Positions 17,945-26,069 of a stretch of DNA of 64,000 nucleotides are shown here, in pieces. Within the stretch, counting starts at the first letter, position 1. Every line of letters starts with the position of its first letter. Source of the stretch: Hoylesella nanceiensis DSM 19126 = JCM 15639 (GTDB taxonomy: Bacteria > Bacteroidota > Bacteroidia > Bacteroidales > Bacteroidaceae); contig NZ_KB904331.1 of NCBI RefSeq assembly GCF_000379965.1, positions 248,001 through 312,000 on the forward strand. Reading direction: 5' to 3'. The notes beneath the pieces are model-generated. The model was not told the DNA's origin. It did not search any database and worked only from the letters and a program-made list of their open reading frames with translations. The translations under genes were made by a program, and so were the position numbers.

Positions 17945-19015
17945 TTATTGTTCAACAAACAAATCTTTCATTGTTCGAAGCTTGTTTTCTGTTTCTTGCC
18001 ACTCGTTTTCTTCCTTACTGGCTGCCAATAAGCCACCGCCTGCATAAAAGGTGATGTGCTCTTGGGCTATATTTAAGCAACGCAAAGTTACAAAAAGATG
18101 TGTTTTAAAATTATTTACGTTCATCATTCCCACAAAACCACTATAATATTTGCGGTGATACCCCTCATTCTTTAAAATAAACTCTTTGGCCTCTTGCTGT
18201 GGCAAACCACACACTGCGGGGGTGGGATGCAAGCTATTTAAAAGCTTTCCTAACTGTGTTTTGTTGGTAAGATGAAAGGATATGTCGGTTCGAAGATGTG
18301 CTAATTCGGCAGAAAATACCGTGTGTGGCTTTGAAATGCTTATCTTGGCATCTACCTTCTTCAAACAATCTACGATGTAATCGGTCACTATTTGTTGTTC
18401 TTTTTGCTCTTTCTCTTGCCAAACAACTGCCAAATCGTGGGGCGACTCGCCTGTTTTGAGAGAGCTAAACCATTCTTTTTCTATTTTCTGAGTTCCCGCA
18501 AGAGCCATTGTTTGCCACCCTTCTTCGGTCTGTTCTATCAGAGTTTCGGGCGTAGCCATTAGCCAAAGACCTGTTTTAGGGGTGTTGATTAGCGCAACAA
18601 ACAAATGGGGATAGCGTGCGCAAGCGTGCAAAAAGAGTTGCTTTGCCTGCTCTTCGGTGATATGAAGTGGGTATTCTTCGGTGCGAGAAAGCACCAACTT
18701 ACTGAATTGTTGCTTTAACAATGCAGTGTGAAACTTACGAAATACCTCTGCATAGGCTTTGCGTTGATGTTCGTTTTGGGGTTGATGAAGATACAATTCG
18801 CAGCTTTCTAAAGTGGGAAAGCTATGTGTTGAGCACTCATCGGGGTGTAAAACAACGATAGGACAATTGGTTGTGGGCGAAAAAGGGGCTATAACAAAGC
18901 CTTCCTCGCTTGCCAATTGCTCGAAAGAATACAGTTCTTTAATGCTTCCTTTGTGCTGTTCTACACAATGAAAGCAATTGCTATCGGGTGTTTTAAACCA
19001 AGTGTAACCTATCAT
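17945..19015 (-). CDS. menF: Isochorismate synthase
   Basis: Converts chorismate to isochorismate, the first dedicated menaquinone step. Chorismate-binding family: FSKLVLSRTEEYPL, LMATPETLIE, MALAGTQ, HTVFSAELAHLRTD, then SLHPTPAVCGLPQQEAKEFI and a C-terminal Gly-rich FYAGGGLLAASKEENEW. At 356 aa it is shorter than E. coli MenF, mostly at the N-terminus. Its start overlaps the menI stop by 4 bp. Confidence 0.93.
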   Translation of the reverse strand: MIGYTWFKTPDSNCFHCVEQHKGSIKELYSFEQLASEEGFVIAPFSPTTNCPIVVLHPDECSTHSFPTLESCELYLHQPQNEHQRKAYAEVFRKFHTALLKQQFSKLVLSRTEEYPLHITEEQAKQLFLHACARYPHLFVALINTPKTGLWLMATPETLIEQTEEGWQTMALAGTQKIEKEWFSSLKTGESPHDLAVVWQEKEQKEQQIVTDYIVDCLKKVDAKISISKPHTVFSAELAHLRTDISFHLTNKTQLGKLLNSLHPTPAVCGLPQQEAKEFILKNEGYHRKYYSGFVGMMNVNNFKTHLFVTLRCLNIAQEHITFYAGGGLLAASKEENEWQETENKLRTMKDLFVEQ

Positions 19016-19428
19016 TTATTGCCTCGAACAATAACATAATTGGTGACATTCACCACTGATATAAGCTCGTCTGCGCTGTTGCAAATATCTACTCGCCACA
19101 CATGCAACAAGCGTCCTTTATTAATTAGGTGTGCAGTTGCGGTTACGGTGTCGCCTTCTACCACTGCTTTTACGTGGTTTCCGCTAACATTAATGCCCAC
19201 GCTTATATCGTCAGGACATAGAGCTAACGAGCCAACTCCTGCCAAATTCTCTGCAAGAGCAAGGGTTGCACCACCACTTAAGAAACCAAATGGCTGACGA
19301 TTGCGTTCGTCTACTCGCATAGTGGCTTTGCAAGTGTTAGGATCATCGGTTGAAAAAAACTCCATTCCTAATGTTAACGACAAGCCTTTATCTTTCTCTA
19401 AAAGTCCTTTTACACCATCAATATTCAT
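19012..19428 (-). CDS. menI: Hotdog-fold thioesterase, probable DHNA-CoA thioesterase
   Basis: 138-aa PaaI/YdiI-type thioesterase. The core QPFGFLSGGATLALAENLAG aligns with the YdiI/MenI active-site helix, including the catalytic Glu of LAE; the usual His of LHGG is Ser here. It is the first gene of the men operon and overlaps menF by 4 bp, so hydrolysis of 1,4-dihydroxy-2-naphthoyl-CoA is the likely job, a step that otherwise has no gene in the operon. The role is inferred from fold and location; other acyl-CoA substrates are possible. Confidence 0.78.
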   Translation of the reverse strand: MNIDGVKGLLEKDKGLSLTLGMEFFSTDDPNTCKATMRVDERNRQPFGFLSGGATLALAENLAGVGSLALCPDDISVGINVSGNHVKAVVEGDTVTATAHLINKGRLLHVWRVDICNSADELISVVNVTNYVIVRGNK

Positions 19429-19551
19429 GTTGTTTACTTCTTATTTTAATATCATTATCAAGCACAAGGCAACGAATGTTACAAAAAATTGGAACCAAGA
19501 GTTTCTATTTTTCGAATTAAACAGAGCTCTTTCGTTGCCCTTGCTCTATTG

Positions 19552-19582
19552 CAAAGGTAAGAAAAAAGGCTATAAAAACAAA
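19552..19582 (-). promoter_or_regulatory. Promoter of the menaquinone operon
   Basis: Minus strand: TTTG (19582-19579), 19 nt, TACCTTTG (19559-19552), a near-ideal match. The predicted leader before menI is about 120 nt. No riboswitch fold was recognised in it. Confidence 0.75.
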
Positions 19583-19716
19583 GTTTTAGGAATGGTCTTT
19601 TACCCCTATTGTGGCACTATTACGAAAAAGAAGATTTATTTTTTCACTGCATCTCCTATTTTTCTTCTATACATTATATAAATAGGTGAATTGCAACGAC
19701 TTTGCAAATGGCTGGT

Positions 19717-19804
19717 AAAAGCTATGTTTTTAAAGCACAATAGCAATGCTTTTACATCTCAAAAGCATTGCTATTACACGCAAAAAGCTATCGTATTAGA
19801 ACGA
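19717..19804. repeat. 22-bp palindrome array, locus C (4 units)
   Basis: Units start at 19717, 19739, 19761 and 19783. Unit 3 reads AAAAGCATTGCTATT. It lies in the 419-nt gap between the men operon promoter and the 3' end of oxyR. Confidence 0.82.
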
Positions 19805-19847
19805 TAATACAAAAGGATTGAAAATGAAGTACAATGAAAGTGGCAAC

Positions 19848-20777
19848 CTATACCACTTTTTGTATTGTTTTTTTGAGTGCTAACATGTCTTCAGGAACAG
19901 ACATTTTCACTTCGTTTTCCACTAATTCTTTTATTGAAGTGCGCATAAAATTGGGCGAAGTAATCATCACTACATCACGTGTGGGCACTGGTATTGCGAA
20001 TGGACGAACAAGCTTTTTCTGCGATTCGCTTAGCTGATAAAGAGCCAATTCGGGGATAAATGTAACGCCTTTTCCGCTTTCTACCATTCTCATAAAGGTC
20101 TCAATGCTACCCAAGCTATAAGCTTTTTTGCTTGCAGTAGCCGACTTTAGGTGACAAAACTTCACTAATTGATCTCTAAAACAATGACCTTCGTCTAACA
20201 ACCACAAGTATTCATCTGCCAAATCGCTGGTCTTTATCGACGAATGTTGGTGCAATTCATCATTCTCTGCAATGTAAGTAAAGAACTGTTCGTAGAACAA
20301 ATGGTCGCAATTGAACTCTTCCATATCTTCTAAAAGGGCAAGAATTCCAGCATCAAGATCGCCTCTTTTCAAGGCTGTTTTAATCTCTTCGGTTTTCATT
20401 TCGCTGATTCTTACGTCCATATTAGGATACTTACTCATCAATTGAGGAAAGAAACGAGGAATGAGATAAGGTGCAATTGTGGGGATAATGCCTATCTTAA
20501 AGGTTCCAGTTAGTGAGTGTTTCTCTTCTTCAACCGCCTCTTTTAGCCTCTTAGCACGGCGCAACACGTTCCAAGCATTATCGATAACAAGCTTTCCAAT
20601 CTCTGTAGTTGTGATCGGTTGTTTCTTTCTATCGAATATTTTTACGCCCAATTCATCTTCTAACTTCTGAATCATTGAACTAAGAGTAGGTTGGGTTACA
20701 TTGCAATATTCGGCAGCTTTTGCAAAATGTTTGTGTCGATAAACGGCAATAATATATTCAAGTTGTTGTAAGGTCAT
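19848..20777 (-). CDS. oxyR: Hydrogen-peroxide sensor, LysR-family regulator OxyR
   Basis: LysR-type regulator with an N-terminal winged helix-turn-helix (MTLQQLEYIIAVYRHKHF, then AAEYCNVTQPTLSSMIQ) and a C-terminal sensor domain. Two cysteines at residues 199 and 208, in DEGHCFRDQ and KFCHL, sit at the positions of the redox pair of E. coli OxyR, so a peroxide-oxidised disulfide switch is expected. 309 aa is family length. It is divergent from sod-ahpCF, and an OxyR-like operator lies in the shared upstream region. In Bacteroidetes, OxyR controls ahpC, dps and related genes. Confidence 0.94.
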   Translation of the reverse strand: MTLQQLEYIIAVYRHKHFAKAAEYCNVTQPTLSSMIQKLEDELGVKIFDRKKQPITTTEIGKLVIDNAWNVLRRAKRLKEAVEEEKHSLTGTFKIGIIPTIAPYLIPRFFPQLMSKYPNMDVRISEMKTEEIKTALKRGDLDAGILALLEDMEEFNCDHLFYEQFFTYIAENDELHQHSSIKTSDLADEYLWLLDEGHCFRDQLVKFCHLKSATASKKAYSLGSIETFMRMVESGKGVTFIPELALYQLSESQKKLVRPFAIPVPTRDVVMITSPNFMRTSIKELVENEVKMSVPEDMLALKKTIQKVV

Positions 20778-20801
20778 TATCTTTTAGTTTTATCGTTTGT
20801 G

Positions 20802-20832
20802 CAAAGATACACATTAATTTATATCTAAACAA
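20802..20832 (-). promoter_or_regulatory. Promoter of oxyR
   Basis: Minus strand: TTG (20832-20830), 20 nt, TATCTTTG (20809-20802). The leader would be about 20 nt. Confidence 0.72.
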
Positions 20833-20916
20833 CGTGTTATATATCTTTTTTTACATGCAATTGCTTTCCTTTTGCTTCCGTAAAACATTGATAAACAAAG
20901 GGATTAAGCCACATAT

Positions 20917-20952
20917 ATAGATTTTATCTATTTACATATAGATTTTATCTGT
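20917..20952. promoter_or_regulatory. OxyR-type operator upstream of sod
   Basis: ATAG-N7-CTAT-N6-ATAG-N7-CTGT, with the N7 being ATTTTAT twice. This is close to the E. coli OxyR pattern of four ATAG/CTAT elements (inner gap 7 there, 6 here). It ends 22 bp before the sod -7 box. A closely similar dyad has the same spacing upstream of dps. Confidence 0.7.
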
Positions 20953-20974
20953 TTTATAGTTTTATAGTTATATC

Positions 20975-20982
20975 TAACTTTG
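20975..20982 (+). promoter_or_regulatory. -7 box of sod
   Basis: TAACTTTG, followed by CATC as at dps. No TTG stands at -33, which fits a promoter that depends on an activator bound just upstream. Confidence 0.65.
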
Positions 20983-21051
20983 CATCGTCTAAAAGAAATG
21001 ACAACGTAAAATAAAAAGTATAATATGTTATTAACAAAAATAGTATTTATG

Positions 21052-21636
21052 ATGACAATAGCAATGCCACAGTTACCTTATTCACCAAATGCTTTAGAGC
21101 CAGTGATAAGTGAACAGACAATAAACTATCATTACGGTAAACACCTTCAAGCGTATGTTAACACCTTAGGAACATTAGTTCAGGGTACAGAATTTGAAGG
21201 AAAGAGTGTTGATGAGATTGTTATGACAGCGCCAGATGGTCCTATCTTTAACAATGCAGGACAAACATTGAACCACGCTTTGTATTTTGGTCAATTCAAA
21301 TCACCTGTAAAAGATAACGTACCTACAGGCAAGCTTGCAGATGAAATCAATGCTACTTTTGGTAGTTTCGATGAATTTAAGAAGCAATTTTCACAAGCAG
21401 GAGCTACTCTTTTCGGTTCTGGTTGGGTTTGGTTAGCACAAGATAAAGACGGAAAACTAATCATTACAAAAGAGGCTAACGCTGGAAATCCACTTCGTCA
21501 CGGTCAAAATCCACTTATGGGTATTGATGTTTGGGAACACGCTTACTATCTAGATTATCAAAATAGACGTGTTGATCACCTTGCAGCAGTATGGGATATC
21601 ATCAACTGGGACGTTGTAGCTTCAAGACTTAAATAA
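21052..21636 (+). CDS. sodB: Superoxide dismutase, Fe/Mn family
   Basis: Cytosolic enzyme that dismutates superoxide to peroxide and oxygen. Family motifs: MPQLPYSPNALEPVIS start, HYGKHLQAYV with the first metal-binding His, FNNAGQTLNHALYF with the second His, FGSGWVWLA, and DVWEHAYYLDYQNRR with the Asp and His ligands. The Gln in AGQxxNH is typical of Fe or cambialistic enzymes. I chose ATG 21052 (MTIAMPQLPY) by analogy with Bacteroides SODs; ATG 21025 would add nine residues and has its own support from a leader element shared with ahpC. Probably followed by ahpCF. Confidence 0.93.
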   Translation: MTIAMPQLPYSPNALEPVISEQTINYHYGKHLQAYVNTLGTLVQGTEFEGKSVDEIVMTAPDGPIFNNAGQTLNHALYFGQFKSPVKDNVPTGKLADEINATFGSFDEFKKQFSQAGATLFGSGWVWLAQDKDGKLIITKEANAGNPLRHGQNPLMGIDVWEHAYYLDYQNRRVDHLAAVWDIINWDVVASRLK

Positions 21637-21671
21637 AGAGAATTCTTTACGTAACAAATAATATAAAGATA

Positions 21672-21720
21672 AGGTGAGCGGTGTTTTATCGTCGAAAAAG
21701 ATAATAAATAGCTCTCACCT
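21672..21720 (+). terminator. Stem-loop between sod and ahpC
   Basis: AGGTGAG (21672-21678) pairs with CTCACCT (21714-21720), and TTATC (21686-21690) with GATAA (21700-21704) inside. No T-run follows, so it may be a partial terminator, an mRNA stabiliser or a processing site. No -7 box for ahpC was found downstream, so ahpC may be read through from sod. Confidence 0.45.
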
Positions 21721-21810
21721 ACCCCATTAAAACAGATTCATCTCTATTGAAGAGAAAAGTAATAGTAAAACAGAAATTATAACATAACAACGTAAATACA
21801 ATAAGAAATT

Positions 21811-22377
21811 ATGAAGACAATTATCAATACTCAAGTTCCTGAGTTTAAAGTTCAAGCCTTCCAAAATGGCGAATTCAGAACAGTTACAAACGAAGATATC
21901 AAAGGTAAATGGGCAATCTTCTTCTTTTACCCAGCTGACTTCACTTTTGTTTGCCCTACAGAGCTTGTAGACTTGGCAGAAAAGTACGAAGAATTGAAGA
22001 AAATGGGTGTTGAAGTTTTCTCAGTAAGTACTGACACTCACTTCGTACATAAGGCTTGGCACGATGCTTCTGACAGCATTAAAAAGATTCAATATACAAT
22101 GCTTGCAGACCCATTAGCAACTCTTTCTGAAGCTTTTGGTGTATATATTGAAGAAGAAGGTATGGCTTATCGTGGTACATTCCTTGTTGATCCAGAAGGC
22201 AAAATCAAATTAGCTGAGATTCAAGACAACAGTATTGGTCGCAATGCAGAAGAGCTTGTACGTAAGGTTGAGGCTGCTCAATTCGTAGCAAATCACCCTG
22301 GTGAGGTTTGTCCTGCAAAGTGGAAGAAAGGTCAAGAGACATTAACTCCAAGCATAGACCTTGTTGGTAAGATCTAA
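21811..22377 (+). CDS. ahpC: Alkyl hydroperoxide reductase subunit C (2-Cys peroxiredoxin)
   Basis: Reduces hydrogen peroxide and organic peroxides. The peroxidatic Cys48 lies in DFTFVCPTEL and the resolving Cys in GEVCPAKW near residue 168, as in typical AhpC; 188 aa is standard. The reductant is AhpF, encoded next. ACAACGTAAA stands 14 nt before the ATG, the same as before the upstream sod ATG. Third gene of the oxidative-stress island behind oxyR and sod. Confidence 0.97.
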   Translation: MKTIINTQVPEFKVQAFQNGEFRTVTNEDIKGKWAIFFFYPADFTFVCPTELVDLAEKYEELKKMGVEVFSVSTDTHFVHKAWHDASDSIKKIQYTMLADPLATLSEAFGVYIEEEGMAYRGTFLVDPEGKIKLAEIQDNSIGRNAEELVRKVEAAQFVANHPGEVCPAKWKKGQETLTPSIDLVGKI

Positions 22378-22394
22378 GTTTATTATTTATTAAT

Positions 22395-22449
22395 GAGCGT
22401 TCCCTTTTCTTTTGCATCCTGAGGCGTAAGAAATGGGAACTCTTTTTTT
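22395..22449 (+). terminator. Terminator or attenuator between ahpC and ahpF
   Basis: GTTCCC (22399-22404) pairs with GGGAAC (22435-22440), flanked by a weaker GA/TC pairing, and TCTTTTTTTA follows. Leaky termination here would give more AhpC than AhpF. Confidence 0.65.
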
Positions 22450-22494
22450 ATTGAACATTTACGTAACACATATACCTAACTAAAATAAAAGATT

Positions 22495-24057
22495 ATGCTA
22501 GACAAACAAATAATAGAACAAGTAAGAGGCATTTTCAGTGCTCTTGAAGGCCAATATACCTTATTATTAACTTTCAACAAAGCATTTGAAGAACTCGATA
22601 ACATGCGTTCTTTCTTGTCAGACTTCGCTTCTTCATCTGAAAAGATAAGCGTAGAAGAGCAAGAAACCACAGAAAATACACTTTATTTCGATATCGTTAA
22701 GAATGGAACTCCAACAGGAATCCGTTTCAGAGGCATTCCTAATGGACACGAGTTTACATCTCTTCTTCTTGCAATTCTTAACTCAGACGGTAAGGGAAAG
22801 AATCTTCCTGATGCCAATATATGCAAACGTGTGGCTGCACTTAATGGCGAAATACATATTCAAACCTATGTATCTCTAACCTGTACCAATTGTCCTGACG
22901 TGGTACAAGCATTCAATATCATGGCTTTGAACAATCCTTCTATCACCCATGAGATGATTGATGGAGCTCTATTTCAAGCAGAAGTGGAAGCAAAACACAT
23001 TCAAGGTGTACCCGCAGTGTTCATTGATGGCGAGCTAGTTCATTCTGGTAAGGGTGAATTTGGAGAGCTTTTACAGAAATTAGAAGATAAGTTTGGATCT
23101 TCAACTCTAAGCAATGAGCCTCAAGAAGAGCAGAACTATGATGTAATTGTATTGGGTGGAGGTCCTGCAGGCTCATCTGCTGCCATCTATTCAGCACGCA
23201 AAGGACTTAAAGTAGCTATCATTGCAGAAAGCATTGGTGGACAAGTTAAGGAAACAGTAGGCATCGAAAACCTTATATCTGTGCCTCAAACAACTGGTGC
23301 AAAGCTTGCTGCTGACTTAAAAGAGCACGTTCGCACTTATCCAATTGATGTGTTTGAAAACCGCAAAATAGAAACTGTTTCTTTAAAAGAAGCACAAAAA
23401 CGCATTGTAGTTAGAGGTGGAGAAACTTTCGTTGCGCCTGCAGTTATCATTGCAACTGGTGCAAGTTGGCGTAAACTTAATGTGGAAGGCGAAAGCGATT
23501 ACTTAGGTAAAGGTGTGCATTTCTGCCCTCATTGCGATGGACCTTTCTACAAAAACAAGGCAGTTGCAGTGATTGGAGGAGGTAACTCGGGTATAGAAGC
23601 AGCAATAGACCTTGCTAATATCTGCTCAAACGTTACTGTTTTGGAATTTGCTGACACACTAAGAGCCGACGAAGTGCTACAAAACAAGGCTGCAAGTATG
23701 CCAAACATACAAATCTTTAAGTCATCTCAAACAACTCAAGTAATAGGAAATGGCACTAAGGTTACAGCCTTAAAGGTGAAAGATAGAGTTACAAATGAAG
23801 AACGAGAGATTGCTCTTGACGGTGTATTTGTACAAATAGGACTATCGGCTAACAGTGCTCCTTTCGCAGAAGAGCTAACACTTACTAATGCAAGAGAAAT
23901 CATTATCGATGCTCATTGCCGTACTTCTATCCCTGGAGTGTATGCAGCTGGCGACGTATCGAGCGTGCCTTACAAACAAATTGTCATTGCTATGGGAGAA
24001 GGAGCAAAAGCTTCTTTATCTGCATTCGAAGACAAAATGCGTGGCGTTATCGGTTAA
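22495..24057 (+). CDS. ahpF: Alkyl hydroperoxide reductase subunit F
   Basis: FAD/NADH-dependent disulfide reductase that recycles AhpC. The N-terminal double thioredoxin-like domain holds CTNCPD near residues 130-135. The C-terminal thioredoxin-reductase-like part has FAD-binding VIVLGGGPAGSSAAIYSA, the redox-active CPHCDGP, NADH-binding AVIGGGNSGIEAA and the closing PGVYAAGDVSSVPYKQI. 520 aa is family length. 117 nt after ahpC with a leaky-looking hairpin between. Confidence 0.96.
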   Translation: MLDKQIIEQVRGIFSALEGQYTLLLTFNKAFEELDNMRSFLSDFASSSEKISVEEQETTENTLYFDIVKNGTPTGIRFRGIPNGHEFTSLLLAILNSDGKGKNLPDANICKRVAALNGEIHIQTYVSLTCTNCPDVVQAFNIMALNNPSITHEMIDGALFQAEVEAKHIQGVPAVFIDGELVHSGKGEFGELLQKLEDKFGSSTLSNEPQEEQNYDVIVLGGGPAGSSAAIYSARKGLKVAIIAESIGGQVKETVGIENLISVPQTTGAKLAADLKEHVRTYPIDVFENRKIETVSLKEAQKRIVVRGGETFVAPAVIIATGASWRKLNVEGESDYLGKGVHFCPHCDGPFYKNKAVAVIGGGNSGIEAAIDLANICSNVTVLEFADTLRADEVLQNKAASMPNIQIFKSSQTTQVIGNGTKVTALKVKDRVTNEEREIALDGVFVQIGLSANSAPFAEELTLTNAREIIIDAHCRTSIPGVYAAGDVSSVPYKQIVIAMGEGAKASLSAFEDKMRGVIG

Positions 24058-24096
24058 TTCTGAAAGTACTTTATATAAAGGTGTTTCACGATAGTT

Positions 24097-24162
24097 ATTT
24101 ATTTTGTCTATAACACTATAGATAGAACCATTTGTAGGCAGTTTATCTTTATTGTAACTTTG
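24097..24162 (+). promoter_or_regulatory. OxyR-like operator and promoter of dps
   Basis: The dyad TCTAT-N6-ATAGA (CTAT 24108-24111, ATAG 24118-24121) is the same as at sod, and the outer elements are degenerate. The promoter is TTTG (24131-24134), 20 nt, TAACTTTG (24155-24162). The distance from the ATAG to the -7 box is 37 nt, identical to that at sod. Confidence 0.66.
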
Positions 24163-24217
24163 CATCATCAATAAAACAATAAGATAAAAATCACAAATAA
24201 AAGAAAGGATAATAATT

Positions 24218-24703
24218 ATGAACACACTTAAGTATTTAGGACTAAACAGCGAGAAAGTTGCACCAGTAGTTAAAGCTTTATCACAGCTATTAGCAGACTA
24301 TCAAGTGTTTTATGCAAACCTTAGAGGTTTCCATTGGAATGTAAGAGGAAAAGGATTCTTTATGCTTCACGAGCATTATGAGCACCTTTACAACGACACA
24401 GCCAATAAAGTTGATGAGGTTGCAGAGCGTATTCTTCAATTAGGAGAACGTCCAGAGAACCGCTATAGCGAATATCTTAAGGTGTCAAAGCTACAAGAAG
24501 ACGGCTTTGAACGTGAGGGAAGACACGCTTTAGAGAGAGTTCTTGATACACTAAAGCTTTTGATTGAAGAAGAAAGAGCAATCATTGCACTTGCTAATGA
24601 GGCTAATGATGATGTAACAGTATCGCTTATGAGCGACTATCTTAAAGGTCAAGAAAAGCTTATTTGGATGCTTCTTTCTTTCTTAGAAAAGAAGAAAAAA
24701 TAA
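24218..24703 (+). CDS. dps: DNA-binding ferritin-like protein Dps
   Basis: Forms a dodecamer that oxidises and stores iron and shields DNA from peroxide damage. The ferroxidase signature is visible: FHWNVRGKGFFMLHEHYEHLY (His, Asp/Glu ligands at the dimer interface; quoted in part), then DEVAERI. 161 aa is typical. It has its own promoter with an OxyR-like dyad, separate from sod-ahpCF, and a strong terminator after it. Confidence 0.95.
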   Translation: MNTLKYLGLNSEKVAPVVKALSQLLADYQVFYANLRGFHWNVRGKGFFMLHEHYEHLYNDTANKVDEVAERILQLGERPENRYSEYLKVSKLQEDGFEREGRHALERVLDTLKLLIEEERAIIALANEANDDVTVSLMSDYLKGQEKLIWMLLSFLEKKKK

Positions 24704-24756
24704 ACGATATTAAGTAGATTAGAATACAAAAAATAGCGAACAGATTTATTATTAAA

Positions 24757-24796
24757 GAGGGTTACACACTCATCAAGAGTGGTGTTGCCCTCATTT
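24757..24796 (+). terminator. Terminator of dps
   Basis: GAGGG...ACACTC pairs with GAGTGGTGTTGCCCTC (24777-24792) with small mismatches, and a short T-run follows (ATTTTG). Confidence 0.75.
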
Positions 24797-24881
24797 TGCA
24801 TTGAAATTAGGTTGTAAAAGCATTGAGTTTAGACTCTAAAAGCATTGAGTTTGCACTGCAAAAGCATTGCAATTACACCAT
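24794..24881. repeat. 22-bp palindrome array, locus D (4 units)
   Basis: Units start at 24794, 24816, 24838 and 24860; units 2 and 3 are nearly identical in their first 15 bases (AAAAGCATTGAGTTT). It lies between the dps terminator and the DoxX gene, ending 35 nt before that ATG. Confidence 0.8.
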
Positions 24882-24915
24882 AATATATATACAAACAATT
24901 AAAAAGCATATTACA

Positions 24916-25374
24916 ATGAAAAAGTTATTAAAATTGATTTTCCCAACAAATAACGAAAGTTGCACAACATCTTTCGTGCTTCTTGCAGCACGAGTTATAT
25001 TTGCTTTGCTCCTAGCTCATCACGGATTACAGAAGTATATGGCGTTCGATCAAATGTCAAGTGCCTTCCCCGACCCATTAGGAGTAGGCTCACAAACATC
25101 GTTAATCCTTGCTATTTTCGCAGAGTTGGTATGTTCTGTTGCTCTTATTCTTGGCGTATTAAGTCGCTTAGTGCTTATTCCTATGATCTTTACGATGGCT
25201 GTTGCATTCTTTATTGCAAACGGAGGATCAATCGAACAAGGTGAGTTAGCATTTGCATACCTCATCGTTTTCACTCTACTTCTTATCGCAGGACCAGGAA
25301 AATTCTCTGTAGATGGCTATTTAGTGAGCCTTTGTCCTGCTATGAATAAAGAAAAATGCAATTGTAAAGGATAA
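24916..25374 (+). CDS. DoxX family membrane protein
   Basis: Four-helix inner-membrane protein of the DoxX family. The pattern LLAARVIFALLLAHHGLQKY at the first helix and SLILAIFAELVCSVALILG, LIPMIFTMAVAFFIANGG, and FAYLIVFTLLLIAGPGKFSVD after it are typical. The C-terminus ends in a Cys-containing KCNCKG. I start at ATG 24916 (MKKLLKLIFP), because the 31 codons before it in frame run through the palindrome array. Next to the peroxide-defence genes, a link to redox stress is possible but not shown. Confidence 0.87.
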   Translation: MKKLLKLIFPTNNESCTTSFVLLAARVIFALLLAHHGLQKYMAFDQMSSAFPDPLGVGSQTSLILAIFAELVCSVALILGVLSRLVLIPMIFTMAVAFFIANGGSIEQGELAFAYLIVFTLLLIAGPGKFSVDGYLVSLCPAMNKEKCNCKG

Positions 25375-25459
25375 TTAATTATTTTTTTTATCATCATATA
25401 CAATAAAACAATAAAATAAGAGTTGTATTGATGTAGTATTAATTTTAAAAACAAAAAGT

Positions 25460-25918
25460 ATGAAGAAATTATTGACATTAGCCGTTGCTGCTGCTCTAGT
25501 TGCAGCTTGCAACAACACAGGAAAAACAGCATCTACAGGTGCAGGTGTAGACTCTTTGGCTCAAGATTCAACTCTTGGAGATAGCGTTCGCTATGAAGGT
25601 GTAATCCCAGCAGCTGATGGTCCAGGTATAAAATACAACGTTGCAATCGCTTCTAACGATTCAACTGTAGGTTATAGCCTTACTCAAACATACCTAGAAG
25701 CAAAGGACGGACAATCTACTTTCGCTTCAACTGGTACTGTTGAAAACATCAAAAAAGACGTAGATGGTAAAGAAGTACAAGCTTATCGCCTTGTAGGTAA
25801 GACAAAAGAAGATGATACTTACCTTCTAATCGTTAACGATTCTACAGTTCGTGTTGTAAATGCTGACTTGAAATTAGAATCTCAAACACCAGAAAAATAC
25901 GATCTTAAGCTTAAATAA
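25460..25918 (+). CDS. NlpE-like lipoprotein without the Cys pair
   Basis: 152-aa lipoprotein; the lipobox Cys is residue 17 (LVAAC). The body resembles the NlpE N-terminal domain: RYEGVIPAADGPGIKYNVAI, then YSLTQTYLEAKDG and closing TPEKYDLKLK. In NlpE the segment is usually PCADCxGI; here both cysteines are replaced (PAADGPGI), so metal or disulfide chemistry through that pair is not possible. Surface stress sensing, as in E. coli NlpE, is a family idea only. Terminator follows at 25951. Identification moderate. Confidence 0.7.
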   Translation: MKKLLTLAVAAALVAACNNTGKTASTGAGVDSLAQDSTLGDSVRYEGVIPAADGPGIKYNVAIASNDSTVGYSLTQTYLEAKDGQSTFASTGTVENIKKDVDGKEVQAYRLVGKTKEDDTYLLIVNDSTVRVVNADLKLESQTPEKYDLKLK

Positions 25919-25950
25919 GAATTTAATAATCTAGATTAATACTCAAAAAA

Positions 25951-25999
25951 ATAGGTAGCGAGATAATATCTTTTAGATGTTTCTCCTACCTATTTCTTT
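25951..25999. terminator. Terminator between the NlpE-like gene and the RDD gene
   Basis: ATAGGTAG (25951-25958) pairs with CTACCTAT (25986-25993), with inner GAGA/TCTC pairing; TTCTTTTT follows. Both convergent genes may use it. Confidence 0.75.
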
Positions 26000-26069
26000 T
26001 TATAGTTGATGGGTTGTTGAAGAACAACTCATTTTGTTTTATATTGCATTTTGAGTGTTGCCCTATGGT

